Shown here: one piece after another, positions 7,900-16,839 of the stretch
Numbering within the stretch: position 1 is the first letter of the stretch
Layout of the letters: each line of letters opens with the position of its first letter
Source: Candidatus Goldiibacteriota bacterium
GTDB lineage: Bacteria > Oederibacteriota > PGYV01 > DSYL01
Length of the DNA stretch: 35,128 nucleotides
Reading direction: 5' to 3'
Assembly (NCBI GenBank): GCA_018000835.1
Contig: JAGNJD010000029.1
Location: forward strand, 1-35,128
Made by a program: the position numbers and the translations under genes
The notes under the pieces: model-generated
Seen by the model: only the letters and a program-made list of their open reading frames with translations
Databases searched by the model: none
Told to the model about the DNA's origin: nothing

Positions 7900-8468
7900 A
7901 GGAATTTATTCTTGCGTTTATACCTGTATTCGTTGCAATGGATGCAATAGGATTACTGCCGGTATACATTTCACTTACAAAATCCCTTCCCATGAAAAAA
8001 AAGAAAAAGATTCTTTATCAGTCGCTGGTTACGGCGTTTCTGGTTGCGATTTTTTTCATCTTTATAGGCAAAATAATATTTAACATAATCGGCATCACAA
8101 TAAATGATTTTTTGATAGCAGGCGGGATAATTTTATTTTGCATCTCAATAATTGATCTGCTGGCAGAAGAAAAGAGAACGAACGCAAGCGATGAGATAGG
8201 CGTTGTCCCGCTCGGAACGCCTTTGATAACCGGCCCCGCGGTTTTGACGGCATCTCTCATATTGATTGACCAATACGGCATATTCCCGACAGTTATGTCT
8301 ATTATAGTAAACATTGCAATCACCGGTATAATTTTTTATTTTTCTGGTTATCTTGTAAAATTAATGGGGAAAACAGGAACAAACGCAGTATCAAAAGTAA
8401 TGTCACTCATGCTTGCTTCATTTGCAATTATGATGATAAGAAAGGGGATATTTACTTTATTTAAATAA
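7896..8468 (+). CDS. MarC-family (UPF0056) integral membrane protein
   Basis: The 190-residue protein has about six hydrophobic segments. It carries family features: VAMDAIGLLPVYISLT at 14-29, an AGGIILFCISIIDLL segment, and PLGTPLITGPAVLTASLIL in the middle, the conserved GTPLxxGPA loop. MarC proteins are inner-membrane proteins of unclear transport role; some relatives have been described as amino-acid transporters. The gene overlaps the solute-binding protein by four bases (ATGA at 7896-7899) and lacks its own ribosome site outside that gene, so the two are translationally coupled. It ends facing the CDF gene. Confidence 0.9.
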   Translation: MKEFILAFIPVFVAMDAIGLLPVYISLTKSLPMKKKKKILYQSLVTAFLVAIFFIFIGKIIFNIIGITINDFLIAGGIILFCISIIDLLAEEKRTNASDEIGVVPLGTPLITGPAVLTASLILIDQYGIFPTVMSIIVNIAITGIIFYFSGYLVKLMGKTGTNAVSKVMSLMLASFAIMMIRKGIFTLFK

Positions 8469-8483
8469 TCGTATAGAAACCAT

Positions 8484-8509
8484 TGCTGTTCAATTAATTT
8501 AATTGAAGA
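8484..8509. repeat. AT-rich palindrome, related to a copy at 17652-17678
   Basis: TGCTGTTCAATTAATTTAAT continuing TGAAGA contains the palindrome TTCAATTAATTTAATTGAA (8489-8507). It lies in the 81-base gap between the convergent marC-like and CDF genes and could act as a weak two-way terminator. A near copy, with one extra base, occurs at 17652-17678. Confidence 0.4.
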
Positions 8510-8549
8510 ATTGTTGCATTTTTTGTAATAAGTGGTTGAAAAGCAGAAA

Positions 8550-9446
8550 TCATAGATCGCATGACGAATGGTGGCTGAAATTTTCACTTTCCAGTTGGAT
8601 GGTTGAATGGCAGATGTGAAATTCTTTTGCAAGAACGTCGTTTATTTTGCGGATTATTTCATCTGCCTTCGTTAAATCCGTTTGATTTATTACCACGTGT
8701 GCATCAAAAATCGTTTCCCCGGGTGTTATGTCCCATATATGAAAATGATGCATGCTTTTAATATTTAAAGAATCGTCGTTTACTAATCTTTGCTTTATTT
8801 TTTCATAATCAAAACCCGGAGGCGTTGCCTGCATGAGCACGTTTAAGGTTTGCTTTAATATTGAAAAACATTCCTTTATTATGAACATTGCAACTAAGAT
8901 TGAAAGAATAGGGTCGAGCACATAAAATGGTTTAAAAATCAGAACTATTGCAACGATTACAACTGCAATTGACGAAAATGTATCTCCGAGAAGGTGCAGG
9001 AAAGAAGATTTTATGTTTATATTTTCTTTTGAATTCCTGAATAACAATAATACTGAAATCCCATTGCCGACAAGACCTATAATTGCAATTATCAGCATTG
9101 TCTTGGAATTGATATGCCATGGATTATTTATCCTTTTTATTGCCTCATATATTATGTATATGCATATAACGATGAGGACGCAGACATTAAAAAAGGCAGC
9201 GATTATTTCTGCCCTTTTATATCCAAAGGATTTTCTCGTATTTTTTTCTTTTTTACCTATAAGCACTGCAATAAACGACATTATAAGTGCAACTGCATCG
9301 GAAAAATTATGAAATGCATCAGAGAGAAGGGCAAGAGAACCAGAAATAGTGCCGCCTATAATTTCTGCTATAGTAATTATTACGTTTATAATGATTGAAA
9401 TCAATAAATTTTTTTCATTGCTATGTTCGTGATTATGTTTTTCCAT
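8550..9446 (-). CDS. Cation diffusion facilitator (CzcD/ZitB-like) metal exporter
   Basis: It is an inner-membrane antiporter expected to export zinc or related divalent ions. The 298 residues show a short His-rich N terminus (MEKHNHEH), six predicted helices, and the transport-site residues: Asp43, His46 and Asp50 in LSDAFHNFSD (helix 2) and His151/Asp155 in HLLGDTFSS (helix 5). A cytoplasmic C-terminal domain (about 205-298) has the HHFHIWDITPG and DAHVVI elements typical of CDF dimer domains. It is the only clear core gene on the minus strand. The ribosome site is weak (GGTGA). It is divergent from nagB, and a ZIP importer lies 1.2 kb away. Confidence 0.95.
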   Translation of the reverse strand: MEKHNHEHSNEKNLLISIIINVIITIAEIIGGTISGSLALLSDAFHNFSDAVALIMSFIAVLIGKKEKNTRKSFGYKRAEIIAAFFNVCVLIVICIYIIYEAIKRINNPWHINSKTMLIIAIIGLVGNGISVLLLFRNSKENINIKSSFLHLLGDTFSSIAVVIVAIVLIFKPFYVLDPILSILVAMFIIKECFSILKQTLNVLMQATPPGFDYEKIKQRLVNDDSLNIKSMHHFHIWDITPGETIFDAHVVINQTDLTKADEIIRKINDVLAKEFHICHSTIQLESENFSHHSSCDL

Positions 9447-9768
9447 TTATTCACCGATATTTATTTTATACTTAAATAATAAGAAAGTTACACACAACCA
9501 AAAATGGTTGTATTTACAACGATTTTATAATTTCTTAAAGTAAATATATCACAAGTAAAATAACTTGACAATTATAAAATATAATTTATTATAAGAATTT
9601 GCCGGAAAAACGTGTTAAAATTATTTAGACCGGTAGGAATAATCGTTATAATCATATTTTGTGCGTGCATACGGGATTGAGCCGCGTTTACGTTACGTTC
9701 TCCAAAATGGCGAATAAAACATTTATAGTCAATTTGATAAAGAAAATCAGTTACAAGGAAGGATAAAA
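9447..9768. other. Divergent regulatory region between the CDF gene and nagB
   Basis: This 322-base gap has no ORF of note and no tRNA. It holds a perfect hairpin, ACAACCA (9494-9500), loop AAAA, TGGTTGT (9505-9511), close to the CDF start, where an operator for a metal sensor could sit. A sigma-70 promoter candidate for nagB lies at 9565-9592. The remaining 170 bases form a nagB leader without a recognised riboswitch. Confidence 0.6.
9565..9592 (+). promoter_or_regulatory. Candidate promoter for nagB
   Basis: A perfect TTGACA (9565-9570) is followed after 16 bases by TATTAT (9587-9592), a one-mismatch -10. The surroundings are very AT-rich. Transcription would begin near 9599. Confidence 0.5.
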
Positions 9769-10575
9769 ATGAGATTAATAATTCAAAATAACTATGAAGC
9801 AGTAAGTAAATGGACCGCTAATTACATAGTCAGAAAAATACTTGATTTTAAGCCGACAAAAGAAAAACCATTCGTTCTTGGTCTGCCGACAGGCTCAACT
9901 CCCGTCGGTACCTACAAAGAAATTATAAAACTTCACAAAGCAGGAAAAATATCTTTTAAAAACGTAGTTACTTTTAACATGGACGAATACGTGAACGTCC
10001 CGGAGGACGACCCCGGAAGTTATCATTATTTTATGAAAACGAATTTTTTTGACTTTATTGACATACCAAAACAACAGATAAACATATTAAATGGAAATAC
10101 AAAGGATCCTGTTAAGGAATGCACCGTATACGAAAGAAAAATAAAAAATGCAGGCGGAATTGAATTATTTCTTGGCGGTATGGGGTCAAACGGACACGTT
10201 GCCTTTAACGAACCGATGTCTTCGCTTCTGTCAAAAACGAGAATGGTAAATCTGACTTATGAAACCAGAACTGCGAATTCAAGGTTTTTTGATGACGACG
10301 TAAATAAAGTTCCTGAATCTGCATTAACAGTCGGCATCAATACCATAATGGAAGCAAGGGAAGTATTGCTTATAGTAAATGGTATAAAAAAATCTGTTGC
10401 ATTGCAGAAGTGCATGGAAGAAGGCGTAAACAGTGCATGGCCTGCATCTGCGTTGCAACTCCATCCCCGGGCACTCATCGTTTGCGATGAAGAGGCAACG
10501 GCAGAATTAAAAATAAAAACCGTCTCGTATTTCATGGACGTTGAAAAAAATAACCTGAATCCGGTAAAAATATAA
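9769..10575 (+). CDS. nagB: Glucosamine-6-phosphate deaminase
   Basis: It converts glucosamine-6-phosphate to fructose-6-phosphate and ammonia, feeding amino sugars into glycolysis. The 268 residues align without gaps to the E. coli enzyme over the active site: GLPTGSTP phosphate loop (38-45), Asp72 in FNMDEYV, PGSYHYFM, and GSNGHVAFNEP with His143 and Glu148. Residue 141 is Asn where E. coli has Asp; the Bacillus-type enzymes also carry Asn there, so activity is not in doubt. The ribosome site is AAGGAAGG. No nagA or sugar transporter is adjacent. The ZIP gene follows after 32 bases and is probably co-transcribed. Confidence 0.95.
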   Translation: MRLIIQNNYEAVSKWTANYIVRKILDFKPTKEKPFVLGLPTGSTPVGTYKEIIKLHKAGKISFKNVVTFNMDEYVNVPEDDPGSYHYFMKTNFFDFIDIPKQQINILNGNTKDPVKECTVYERKIKNAGGIELFLGGMGSNGHVAFNEPMSSLLSKTRMVNLTYETRTANSRFFDDDVNKVPESALTVGINTIMEAREVLLIVNGIKKSVALQKCMEEGVNSAWPASALQLHPRALIVCDEEATAELKIKTVSYFMDVEKNNLNPVKI

Positions 10576-10607
10576 GGGACCGCATTTTATTTTTTAAGGA
10601 GAATCAA

Positions 10608-11354
10608 ATGAATTTTATTTATGCAATTTCATCAAGCATATTTGTAAGTTTAATCTCATTCGTCGGTGCAATTAGTTTGCTTTTCAGGGAAGACCTGTTA
10701 AAAAAAGTATTACTGCTTCTGGTCGGATTCAGCGCAGGCAGTCTGATTGGAGGGGCATTTTTGCATTTACTGCCTGAAGGGCTGGAAAATATAAATGATT
10801 ATAACACAACTTTTTTAATTACTATATTCGGCATCGTGCTGTTTTTTTTAATGGAAAAATTTTTGTTCTGGAGGCATTGTCACAAAGGCGGCAGGTGTGA
10901 CGTTCATACTTTTACTTACATGAATCTGATAGGAGACGGAGTACATAATTTTATTGATGGTTTAATAATAGGGTCTGCTTTTTACGTGGACGTGAAACTT
11001 GGTGCAGCAACCGTATTTGCCATAATTTTTCATGAAATTCCTCAGGAACTCGGGGATTTCGGGGTGCTGATTTATGGAGGCATGAACAAGGCAAAGGCAT
11101 TGTTTTTAAATTTTGTCTCTGCAGCGACTGCAATTATAGGAACAATACTTGGTTTCTTTTTTTCTTCACAAGCAGCAGGGTTTACTTCTTTCCTAATGCC
11201 TTTTGCTGCGGGAGGGTTCATATACATAGCATCATCCGATTTGATTCCCGAACTACACAGGCAATCTGATACAAAAAAATCCATTTTTTCCATATTGTTT
11301 TTCATAATTGGCATTTGTTTTATGTACGTTTTAAAGATATATGGAAGTGAGTGA
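10608..11354 (+). CDS. ZIP-family metal importer
   Basis: The 248-residue membrane protein has about eight hydrophobic segments. The ZIP metal-site signatures are present in helices 4 and 5: HNFIDG (His113, Asn114, Asp117) and FHEIPQELGD (His142, Glu143, Glu147). FLHLLPEGLE in helix 2 is also characteristic. The loop between helices 3 and 4 holds a short Cys/His cluster (WRHCHKGGRCDVH, about 88-100) that could bind metal. It would bring zinc or another divalent ion into the cytoplasm, the opposite direction to the CDF protein nearby. The start ATG follows AAGGAGA. Confidence 0.93.
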   Translation: MNFIYAISSSIFVSLISFVGAISLLFREDLLKKVLLLLVGFSAGSLIGGAFLHLLPEGLENINDYNTTFLITIFGIVLFFLMEKFLFWRHCHKGGRCDVHTFTYMNLIGDGVHNFIDGLIIGSAFYVDVKLGAATVFAIIFHEIPQELGDFGVLIYGGMNKAKALFLNFVSAATAIIGTILGFFFSSQAAGFTSFLMPFAAGGFIYIASSDLIPELHRQSDTKKSIFSILFFIIGICFMYVLKIYGSE

Positions 11355-11414
11355 CAGGGAATGTCTTTACTGTTATTTCATCGTAACTGATACATTTTTA
11401 TAGTTTTAAAATTA

Positions 11415-11443
11415 TTGTATTCTCTGTCCTTTTATTGTAAAAT
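11415..11443 (+). promoter_or_regulatory. Candidate promoter for the kinase-aminotransferase cluster
   Basis: TTGTAT (11415-11420), 17 bases, then TAAAAT (11438-11443). The -10 is good and the -35 is weak. It precedes the PfkB gene by about 30 bases. Confidence 0.35.
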
Positions 11444-11474
11444 CCGATTTTAACATTTTAAATGAGGTTAAAAC

Positions 11475-12377
11475 ATGTCTGTTTTGATAGTAGGTTCAGT
11501 TGCTTTTGATACAATAGAAACGCCTTTTACAAGAAAGGAAAAAGTTCCTGGCGGTTCATGCACTTATTCGGCAATGGCCGCATCTTTGTTTACGGACGTC
11601 GGCATTGTTGCGGTCGTTGGAGAAGATTTTACGGATGAACATTTTAAAAAATTAACTGATAAAAACATTGACGTGTCCGGCGTGAAAAGAGAAAAAGGAC
11701 GATCGTTTTTCTGGGAAGGCAGATATCATCTTGACATGAATTCACGCGATACGATAAAAACAGAATTAAACGTTTTTGAAAATTTTGATCCTGACATACC
11801 TGAAAAATACATGGAAAAGGAATTTTTGTTTCTTGCAAACATAGACCCGGTTTTACAGTTAAAAGTTTTGAATTCAATGAAAAAACTTAAATTTACGTTA
11901 TGTGATACGATGGATTTGTGGATAAACGTAAAGAAGCAGGAATTAATAGAGGTATTTAAAAGGGTAGATTGCGTCGTATTAAACGATTCTGAAATCAGAC
12001 AATTCTCAGGCGTTACGAATTTAATATCTGGAGCAAGAGAGATAAGAAAACTTGGACCAAAATATGTTATAATAAAAAAAGGAGAAAATGGTGCTACTTT
12101 AATAGGCCCTGACGGGCTTTATTTTTCAGCACCTTCATATCCGGTTGAAAATGTCATTGACCCGACGGGTGCAGGTGATTCTTTTGCCGGTGCATTTATA
12201 GGTTTTCTTGCAGGGCAGAAATCCATAAATGAAGTTAATTTAAAAAAAGCAGTTGTCTACGGCAACGCCGCTGCTTCGTTTACGGTTGAGGGGTTTAGCA
12301 TAGACAGGTTGTCCGAAATAAATTTATATGATATAAATAACAGAATTTGTTTTATAAGAAAATGCATGGAATTTTAA
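11475..12377 (+). CDS. PfkB/ribokinase-family carbohydrate kinase
   Basis: It is a cytoplasmic ATP-dependent kinase of the ribokinase fold, 300 residues. It starts MSVLIVGSVAFDTIETPF, has the substrate-side PGGS (25-28) followed by YSAMAASLF, and carries the family signature DPTGAGDSFAGAF with the catalytic Asp235. KKGENGATL forms part of the ATP site. The substrate cannot be read from sequence: the subgroup with an opening GSVAFDTIETP is widespread but poorly characterised. It is the first gene of a close run with two aminotransferases. Confidence 0.88.
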   Translation: MSVLIVGSVAFDTIETPFTRKEKVPGGSCTYSAMAASLFTDVGIVAVVGEDFTDEHFKKLTDKNIDVSGVKREKGRSFFWEGRYHLDMNSRDTIKTELNVFENFDPDIPEKYMEKEFLFLANIDPVLQLKVLNSMKKLKFTLCDTMDLWINVKKQELIEVFKRVDCVVLNDSEIRQFSGVTNLISGAREIRKLGPKYVIIKKGENGATLIGPDGLYFSAPSYPVENVIDPTGAGDSFAGAFIGFLAGQKSINEVNLKKAVVYGNAAASFTVEGFSIDRLSEINLYDINNRICFIRKCMEF

Positions 12378-12394
12378 AAAGGAGATGATTTTTT

Positions 12395-13576
12395 ATGCTT
12401 GAAAACGTAAAAAGTGACAGGTTAAAAAACATACCACCTTATGTCCTTGGTTCCGTCAGAAAGGAATTAAATGCACTTAGAAAACAGGGCAAAGACGTAA
12501 TTGACCTTGGAATGGGAAATCCGGATGGCGCAACGCCCCAGCACATAGTTGATAAACTGATTGAAGCAGCAAAAAATCCAAAAAATCACAGATACTCTGC
12601 TTCGCGTGGAATTTATAAGCTTAATCTTGCCGTAACCGATTGGTATAAAAGACGTTTTGGCGTGGAACTTGACCCTGTGAAAGAAGCAATTACTACTATA
12701 GGCGCAAAGGAAGGCATATCCCATCTTATGTATGCAATAATTAATAGAGGCGATACCGTTATTGTGCCGACGCCGTGTTATCCCATACATAGCGTATCCG
12801 TAACTCTTGCAGGCGGTAACGTCATTTCAGTTCCGATCATAAAAGGCAGGGATTTTTTTGAGGACATGGTAAAAACTGTTCAGAACGTCTGGCCAAAACC
12901 AAAGATACTTTTTATTAATTATCCCCATAATCCTACAACAGAAGTCGTTGATTTAAAATTTTTCGAAAAAATAGTTAATTTTGCAAAACAAAACGACATG
13001 ATTGTTCTTCATGACAATGCTTATGCAGAAATATATTTTGACGACTATCTGCCGCCTTCTTTTTTACAGGTCCCCGGAGCAAAAGACATAGGCGTTGAAT
13101 TTTATTCTTTGTCAAAAACGTTTAATATGGCAGGCTGGCGGGTTGGATTTGCCGTTGGGAATAGTGCACTTATAGAGGCTCTTGAATTCATAAAAAGTTA
13201 CCTTGATTATGGTATGTTTCAGCCGATCCAGATTGCAGCAATACATGCCTTAAATTCCAGGGATGACTGCGTAAAAGACATAAGGGCCATTTATCAGTTA
13301 CGAAGAGACGTCCTTGTTGATGGCCTTCAGAAATTTGGCTGGGAAGTTGAAAAACCAAAAGCAACGATGTTTGTGTGGGCAAAAATACCAGATAAATTTA
13401 AGGAAATGAATTCGGCAGATTTTTCTTTAAAAATGATAAGGGAAGCAGAAGTTGCCGTATCCCCTGGCTCTGGTTTTGGAGAAGGCGGGGAAGGTTACGT
13501 CCGGTTTTCTTTAATTGAAAATGAACAGAGAATAAAGCAGGCATTGAAAAACATCAGGAAAATGATGAATTTATAG
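12395..13576 (+). CDS. Class I/II aminotransferase, AlaC-like (alanine / possible LL-DAP aminotransferase)
   Basis: This PLP enzyme of 393 residues opens RLKNIPPYVLGSVRKEL and GMGNPDGATPQHIV, very like E. coli AlaC. The PLP lysine is Lys241 in YSLSKTFNMAGWRVGF; NYPHNPTTEV, DNAYAEI and the C-terminal VRFSL (substrate carboxylate Arg) are intact. AlaC makes alanine from pyruvate and glutamate; close relatives are often labelled LL-diaminopimelate aminotransferase, so the exact substrate is open. It starts 17 bases after the kinase with an AAAGGAGATG site, and a second aminotransferase follows nine bases after its stop. Confidence 0.85.
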   Translation: MLENVKSDRLKNIPPYVLGSVRKELNALRKQGKDVIDLGMGNPDGATPQHIVDKLIEAAKNPKNHRYSASRGIYKLNLAVTDWYKRRFGVELDPVKEAITTIGAKEGISHLMYAIINRGDTVIVPTPCYPIHSVSVTLAGGNVISVPIIKGRDFFEDMVKTVQNVWPKPKILFINYPHNPTTEVVDLKFFEKIVNFAKQNDMIVLHDNAYAEIYFDDYLPPSFLQVPGAKDIGVEFYSLSKTFNMAGWRVGFAVGNSALIEALEFIKSYLDYGMFQPIQIAAIHALNSRDDCVKDIRAIYQLRRDVLVDGLQKFGWEVEKPKATMFVWAKIPDKFKEMNSADFSLKMIREAEVAVSPGSGFGEGGEGYVRFSLIENEQRIKQALKNIRKMMNL

Positions 13577-13585
13577 GAGGTATTT

Positions 13586-14770
13586 ATGATTTCGGACAGA
13601 TTAAAAAAAGTTGCACCCTCGTTAACTCTTGCAATTGATGCAAAGGCAAAGCAGATGAAAAAAGAAGGCATAGACGTCGTTGGATTTGGAGCAGGAGAAC
13701 CGGATTTTAACACTCCGGAAAACATAAAGGAAGCAGGGATAAAGGCAATAAGGGATAATCAGACAAGGTATACTCCGGCGTCAGGCATGATTGAGTTAAA
13801 AGCAGCAGTTGCCGAAAAATTCAGGAAAGACAACGAACTTGAATACAAACCTTCTGATATAATTATATCCTGCGGTGCCAAACATTCGTTATATAACGTT
13901 TTTATGGCAATTTTAAATCCGGGAGATGAAGTTATTATTTTTTCTCCATACTGGGTTTCTTACGAAGAACAGGTAAAAATGGCAGACGGCGTTCCTGTTT
14001 TTGTGGAACTTGATGAATCAAAAAATTTTGAAATTAATTTTGATTTGTTGAAAAAAAAGATAACAAAAAAGACAAAAGCAATGATAATTAATTCTCCTTC
14101 AAATCCTACCGGTGCAATTTTTTCTGAGAACACTCTGCAGAAACTTGCCGAGATAGCATTAAAAAACAACATTTTAATAGTTTCTGATGAAATTTATGAA
14201 AAACTCATTTATAATGGTAAAAAGCATGTATCTGTCGCATCGTTATCAAAAGAAGTAAAATCAAAAACTATTCTTGTTAATGGCGTTTCAAAAACATACG
14301 CAATGACCGGATGGAGAATAGGGTATGTTGCATCAGATGACAGGGAAATTGTTTCTGCAATGGATAACCTGCAATCACATTCAACCTCAAATCCTACGAC
14401 GCCGGCCCAGTTTGCAGCAATAGAAGCGTTAAAAACTCCTGAATCCGTTGTTCAGGCAATGGTTGCAGAATTTGACAAAAGGAGAAAGCATATTATTGAA
14501 AGAGTAAGAAATATACGCGGATTAACTGCTGTGGAACCTGAAGGTGCATTTTACATATTCCCGAATTTTGGTTCGTTTATTGGCAGAACAATAAAAGGTA
14601 AAACAATAAAAGGTTCTCTTGACCTTGCAGAAGTGCTTTTAAATGAGGCAAAAGTTGCAATTGTTCCCGGCATTGCTTTTGGCGACGACAGGCATTTTAG
14701 ATTGTCGTATGCAACGTCAATGGCAAACATTGACAAAGGACTGGACAGAATAGGCGATATCTTAAAGTAA
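13586..14770 (+). CDS. Aspartate aminotransferase (subgroup Ib)
   Basis: This PLP-dependent transaminase is expected to act on aspartate/oxaloacetate with glutamate. The 394 residues contain GFGAGEPDFNTPENI (33-47), NSPSNPTGA, SDEIYEKL, the PLP lysine Lys236 in NGVSKTYAMTGWRIGY, and FRLSYATS near the end. These match the thermophile/Bacillus-type AspB group. Ribosome site AGGAGG lies seven bases before the ATG. The two neighbouring aminotransferases are clearly different subfamilies, not a recent duplication. Confidence 0.92.
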   Translation: MISDRLKKVAPSLTLAIDAKAKQMKKEGIDVVGFGAGEPDFNTPENIKEAGIKAIRDNQTRYTPASGMIELKAAVAEKFRKDNELEYKPSDIIISCGAKHSLYNVFMAILNPGDEVIIFSPYWVSYEEQVKMADGVPVFVELDESKNFEINFDLLKKKITKKTKAMIINSPSNPTGAIFSENTLQKLAEIALKNNILIVSDEIYEKLIYNGKKHVSVASLSKEVKSKTILVNGVSKTYAMTGWRIGYVASDDREIVSAMDNLQSHSTSNPTTPAQFAAIEALKTPESVVQAMVAEFDKRRKHIIERVRNIRGLTAVEPEGAFYIFPNFGSFIGRTIKGKTIKGSLDLAEVLLNEAKVAIVPGIAFGDDRHFRLSYATSMANIDKGLDRIGDILK

Positions 14771-14771
14771 C

Positions 14772-15506
14772 ATGATAAAAATAAACAACGAAAATAAACC
14801 ACAGGAAGAAAAAGATCCGATATGGTTTAAGGAAGTTACCTGTCCTGTCTGCGGTGCAAAACACAGGACGCCACGCGTTAAGCCGTCTTTTTTAAAAGTA
14901 AAGTCCGTTGACTCGGATTTTCATAAAACCTATGAAATTGTGAATCCGGTTTTATATGCCATTACCACCTGCAATGAATGTAATTATTCGGCGAGAAATT
15001 CTGATTATGACAAAGTCACACTTGAATATCATAAGGAAATAATTGACCTTGCAATGTCAATAAAAAATTCAAAGAAAAACGTAATATTTAAAAACGAAAA
15101 AAATCCATCAATTGAAGAAGTCATAAATAAACATCTGCTTGCGATATATTTTTATAAAAGTTTTAAACCGGAAAATCCGAGCATAATTTCAGGGCTTTAC
15201 ATGCATCTTGTATGGATTTACAGGGATGCAGGAGACGTGGCAAAAGAAAGAGAATACGTAAAATATGCAATTGAGTATTACGTAAAAACTTACGAAAGAG
15301 GCATCCAGATACCCGAAAAAATAGGCGTTCCAGGCATTATGTATTTGATTGGAGATTTAAACAGAAGACTGGAAAATTATTCGGAGGCAGTTCAGTGGTT
15401 TTCAAAAGTCGTAAGAAGTGATATGATTGATAATTATCCAAACATAAAAAATTTGACATACGAGGCGTGGGAAAAAATTAATGAAGCAAGGAAGCATAAT
15501 CCGTAG
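14772..15506 (+). CDS. DUF2225 zinc-ribbon/TPR protein
   Basis: This 244-residue cytoplasmic protein has two CxxC pairs, CPVC (24-27) and CNEC (67-70), which form the likely zinc site of DUF2225. The C-terminal half is helical with TPR-like repeats (ISGLYMHLVWIYRDAGDVAK, then YLIGDLNRRLENYSEAVQWF). The function of the family is unknown; proteins of this build occur in Firmicutes, spirochaetes and several uncultured groups. It starts one base after the aspartate aminotransferase stop, so it is almost certainly co-translated with it. Confidence 0.85.
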   Translation: MIKINNENKPQEEKDPIWFKEVTCPVCGAKHRTPRVKPSFLKVKSVDSDFHKTYEIVNPVLYAITTCNECNYSARNSDYDKVTLEYHKEIIDLAMSIKNSKKNVIFKNEKNPSIEEVINKHLLAIYFYKSFKPENPSIISGLYMHLVWIYRDAGDVAKEREYVKYAIEYYVKTYERGIQIPEKIGVPGIMYLIGDLNRRLENYSEAVQWFSKVVRSDMIDNYPNIKNLTYEAWEKINEARKHNP

Positions 15507-15589
15507 CGGCTGGTTTGACTGCTGTTTTGCCGGGAAAAAATAATAGTTTGAAAGCGGAAAAAAGATAAAAAATAACAGGAGGATAAAAA

Positions 15590-16798
15590 ATGAAAATATT
15601 AATGGCTGCCGATACATACAGACCAAGGGTAAATGGCGTTGTAACTTCTATAGATACTTTTTCATATGAATACAGGAAACTTGGTCATGAAGTAACGATT
15701 GTTGCGCCGGAATATCCGTCTACCCAAATAGACATAAAGGATGTGACGGACAAAGAAAACGAAAAGTTTGTCATCCGACTGCCGTCAAGTTACATATTTT
15801 TTGATCCGGAAGACCGTCTGGCAAAAATCAATTCCCGTGAATCAAAAAAAATAATAAAAGAAAGGATACTGTCGCAAAAATTTGACGTCATACATTCACA
15901 TGCGCCGGCTTCCATCGGCATTGCCGCGATTTCCTGGGCAAAACAAATAGGTTGTCCGGTCATAAATACGTATCATACCCTTTTTGAACAATACGTTCAT
16001 TATATAAAAATACTGCCAAGAGGCATAGGCAGATGGCTTGCAAGGGTTTTTAGCAAAAAATTCTGTAATAAGCATGATCTTATAATCTGCCCTTCAACGC
16101 AAATGAAGCAGACTCTTATTTCCTATGGCGTCAGGAAGGACCTGCCAATAGAAGTTAATCCAACCGGCATAAAAATAGAAAAATTTGCAAATTGTAACGG
16201 TGATGCATTCAGACAGAAATATAATATCCCAAAAGATACAATCCTTTTGCTTTTTATGGGACGCATCGGATTTGAAAAAAACATTCCATTTTTGTTTAAA
16301 ATGTTAAAAAGAGTTTTAAAAGAAAAACCCAATACGAAATTAATAGTAGCAGGTAAGGGACCTGCCGAGTCAGCAGTACAGCAGGCAGCAAAAGACGAAG
16401 GCGTGTTTGATAACGTTATATTTCTCGGCTATTTTGAACCACAGGACTGGGTAAATTGTTATGCAGCAGCAAATTTGTTTACTTTTGCATCTGTAACGGA
16501 AACGCAGGGGCTTGTTGTTACGGAAGCAATGGCAGCAGGAACGCCTGTTGTGGCAATTTCCGAGATGGGAGTTGCGGAAGTAATGGCAGCAGGCAAAGGC
16601 GGTATAGCAACTAAAAATGATATTGATGAATTTACCAACGCGGTTTTAAGGATGTTAAACGACAAAGAACTTTATGAAAAAAAGAAATCAGAAACGTATG
16701 ATTATGCAAAAGAATGGTCTTCAACTTCTATGGCTATGAAGCAGTTAAAATTATATGAAAAGGCAATTGAAATACATAAGTCAAAGAACATTCAATAA
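15590..16798 (+). CDS. Family 4 glycosyltransferase (diacylglycerol glucosyltransferase / PimB-like)
   Basis: This is a GT-B enzyme of 402 residues transferring an activated sugar to a lipid or glycan acceptor at the inner face of the membrane. The N-terminal MAADTYRPRVNGVVTS with a glycine loop, HSHAPASIG and INTYHTLFEQY match the subgroup that makes monoglycosyldiacylglycerol. The donor half starts LLFMGRIGFEKN, then GYFEPQDW and the E-x7-E element in TETQGLVVTEAMAAGTPVV. The ribosome site AGGAGG is strong. Acceptor and sugar are inferred from subgroup resemblance. Confidence 0.88.
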   Translation: MKILMAADTYRPRVNGVVTSIDTFSYEYRKLGHEVTIVAPEYPSTQIDIKDVTDKENEKFVIRLPSSYIFFDPEDRLAKINSRESKKIIKERILSQKFDVIHSHAPASIGIAAISWAKQIGCPVINTYHTLFEQYVHYIKILPRGIGRWLARVFSKKFCNKHDLIICPSTQMKQTLISYGVRKDLPIEVNPTGIKIEKFANCNGDAFRQKYNIPKDTILLLFMGRIGFEKNIPFLFKMLKRVLKEKPNTKLIVAGKGPAESAVQQAAKDEGVFDNVIFLGYFEPQDWVNCYAAANLFTFASVTETQGLVVTEAMAAGTPVVAISEMGVAEVMAAGKGGIATKNDIDEFTNAVLRMLNDKELYEKKKSETYDYAKEWSSTSMAMKQLKLYEKAIEIHKSKNIQ

Positions 16799-16839
16799 AT
16801 ATAAAACGAATATTAATGGCAAATAGGAGGTGTGCAATA

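Noticed and set aside
9769-10575. NagB Asn141 in place of the E. coli catalytic-site Asp
   Set aside because: Bacillus-type deaminases have Asn there, so it is normal variation and not a lost active site.
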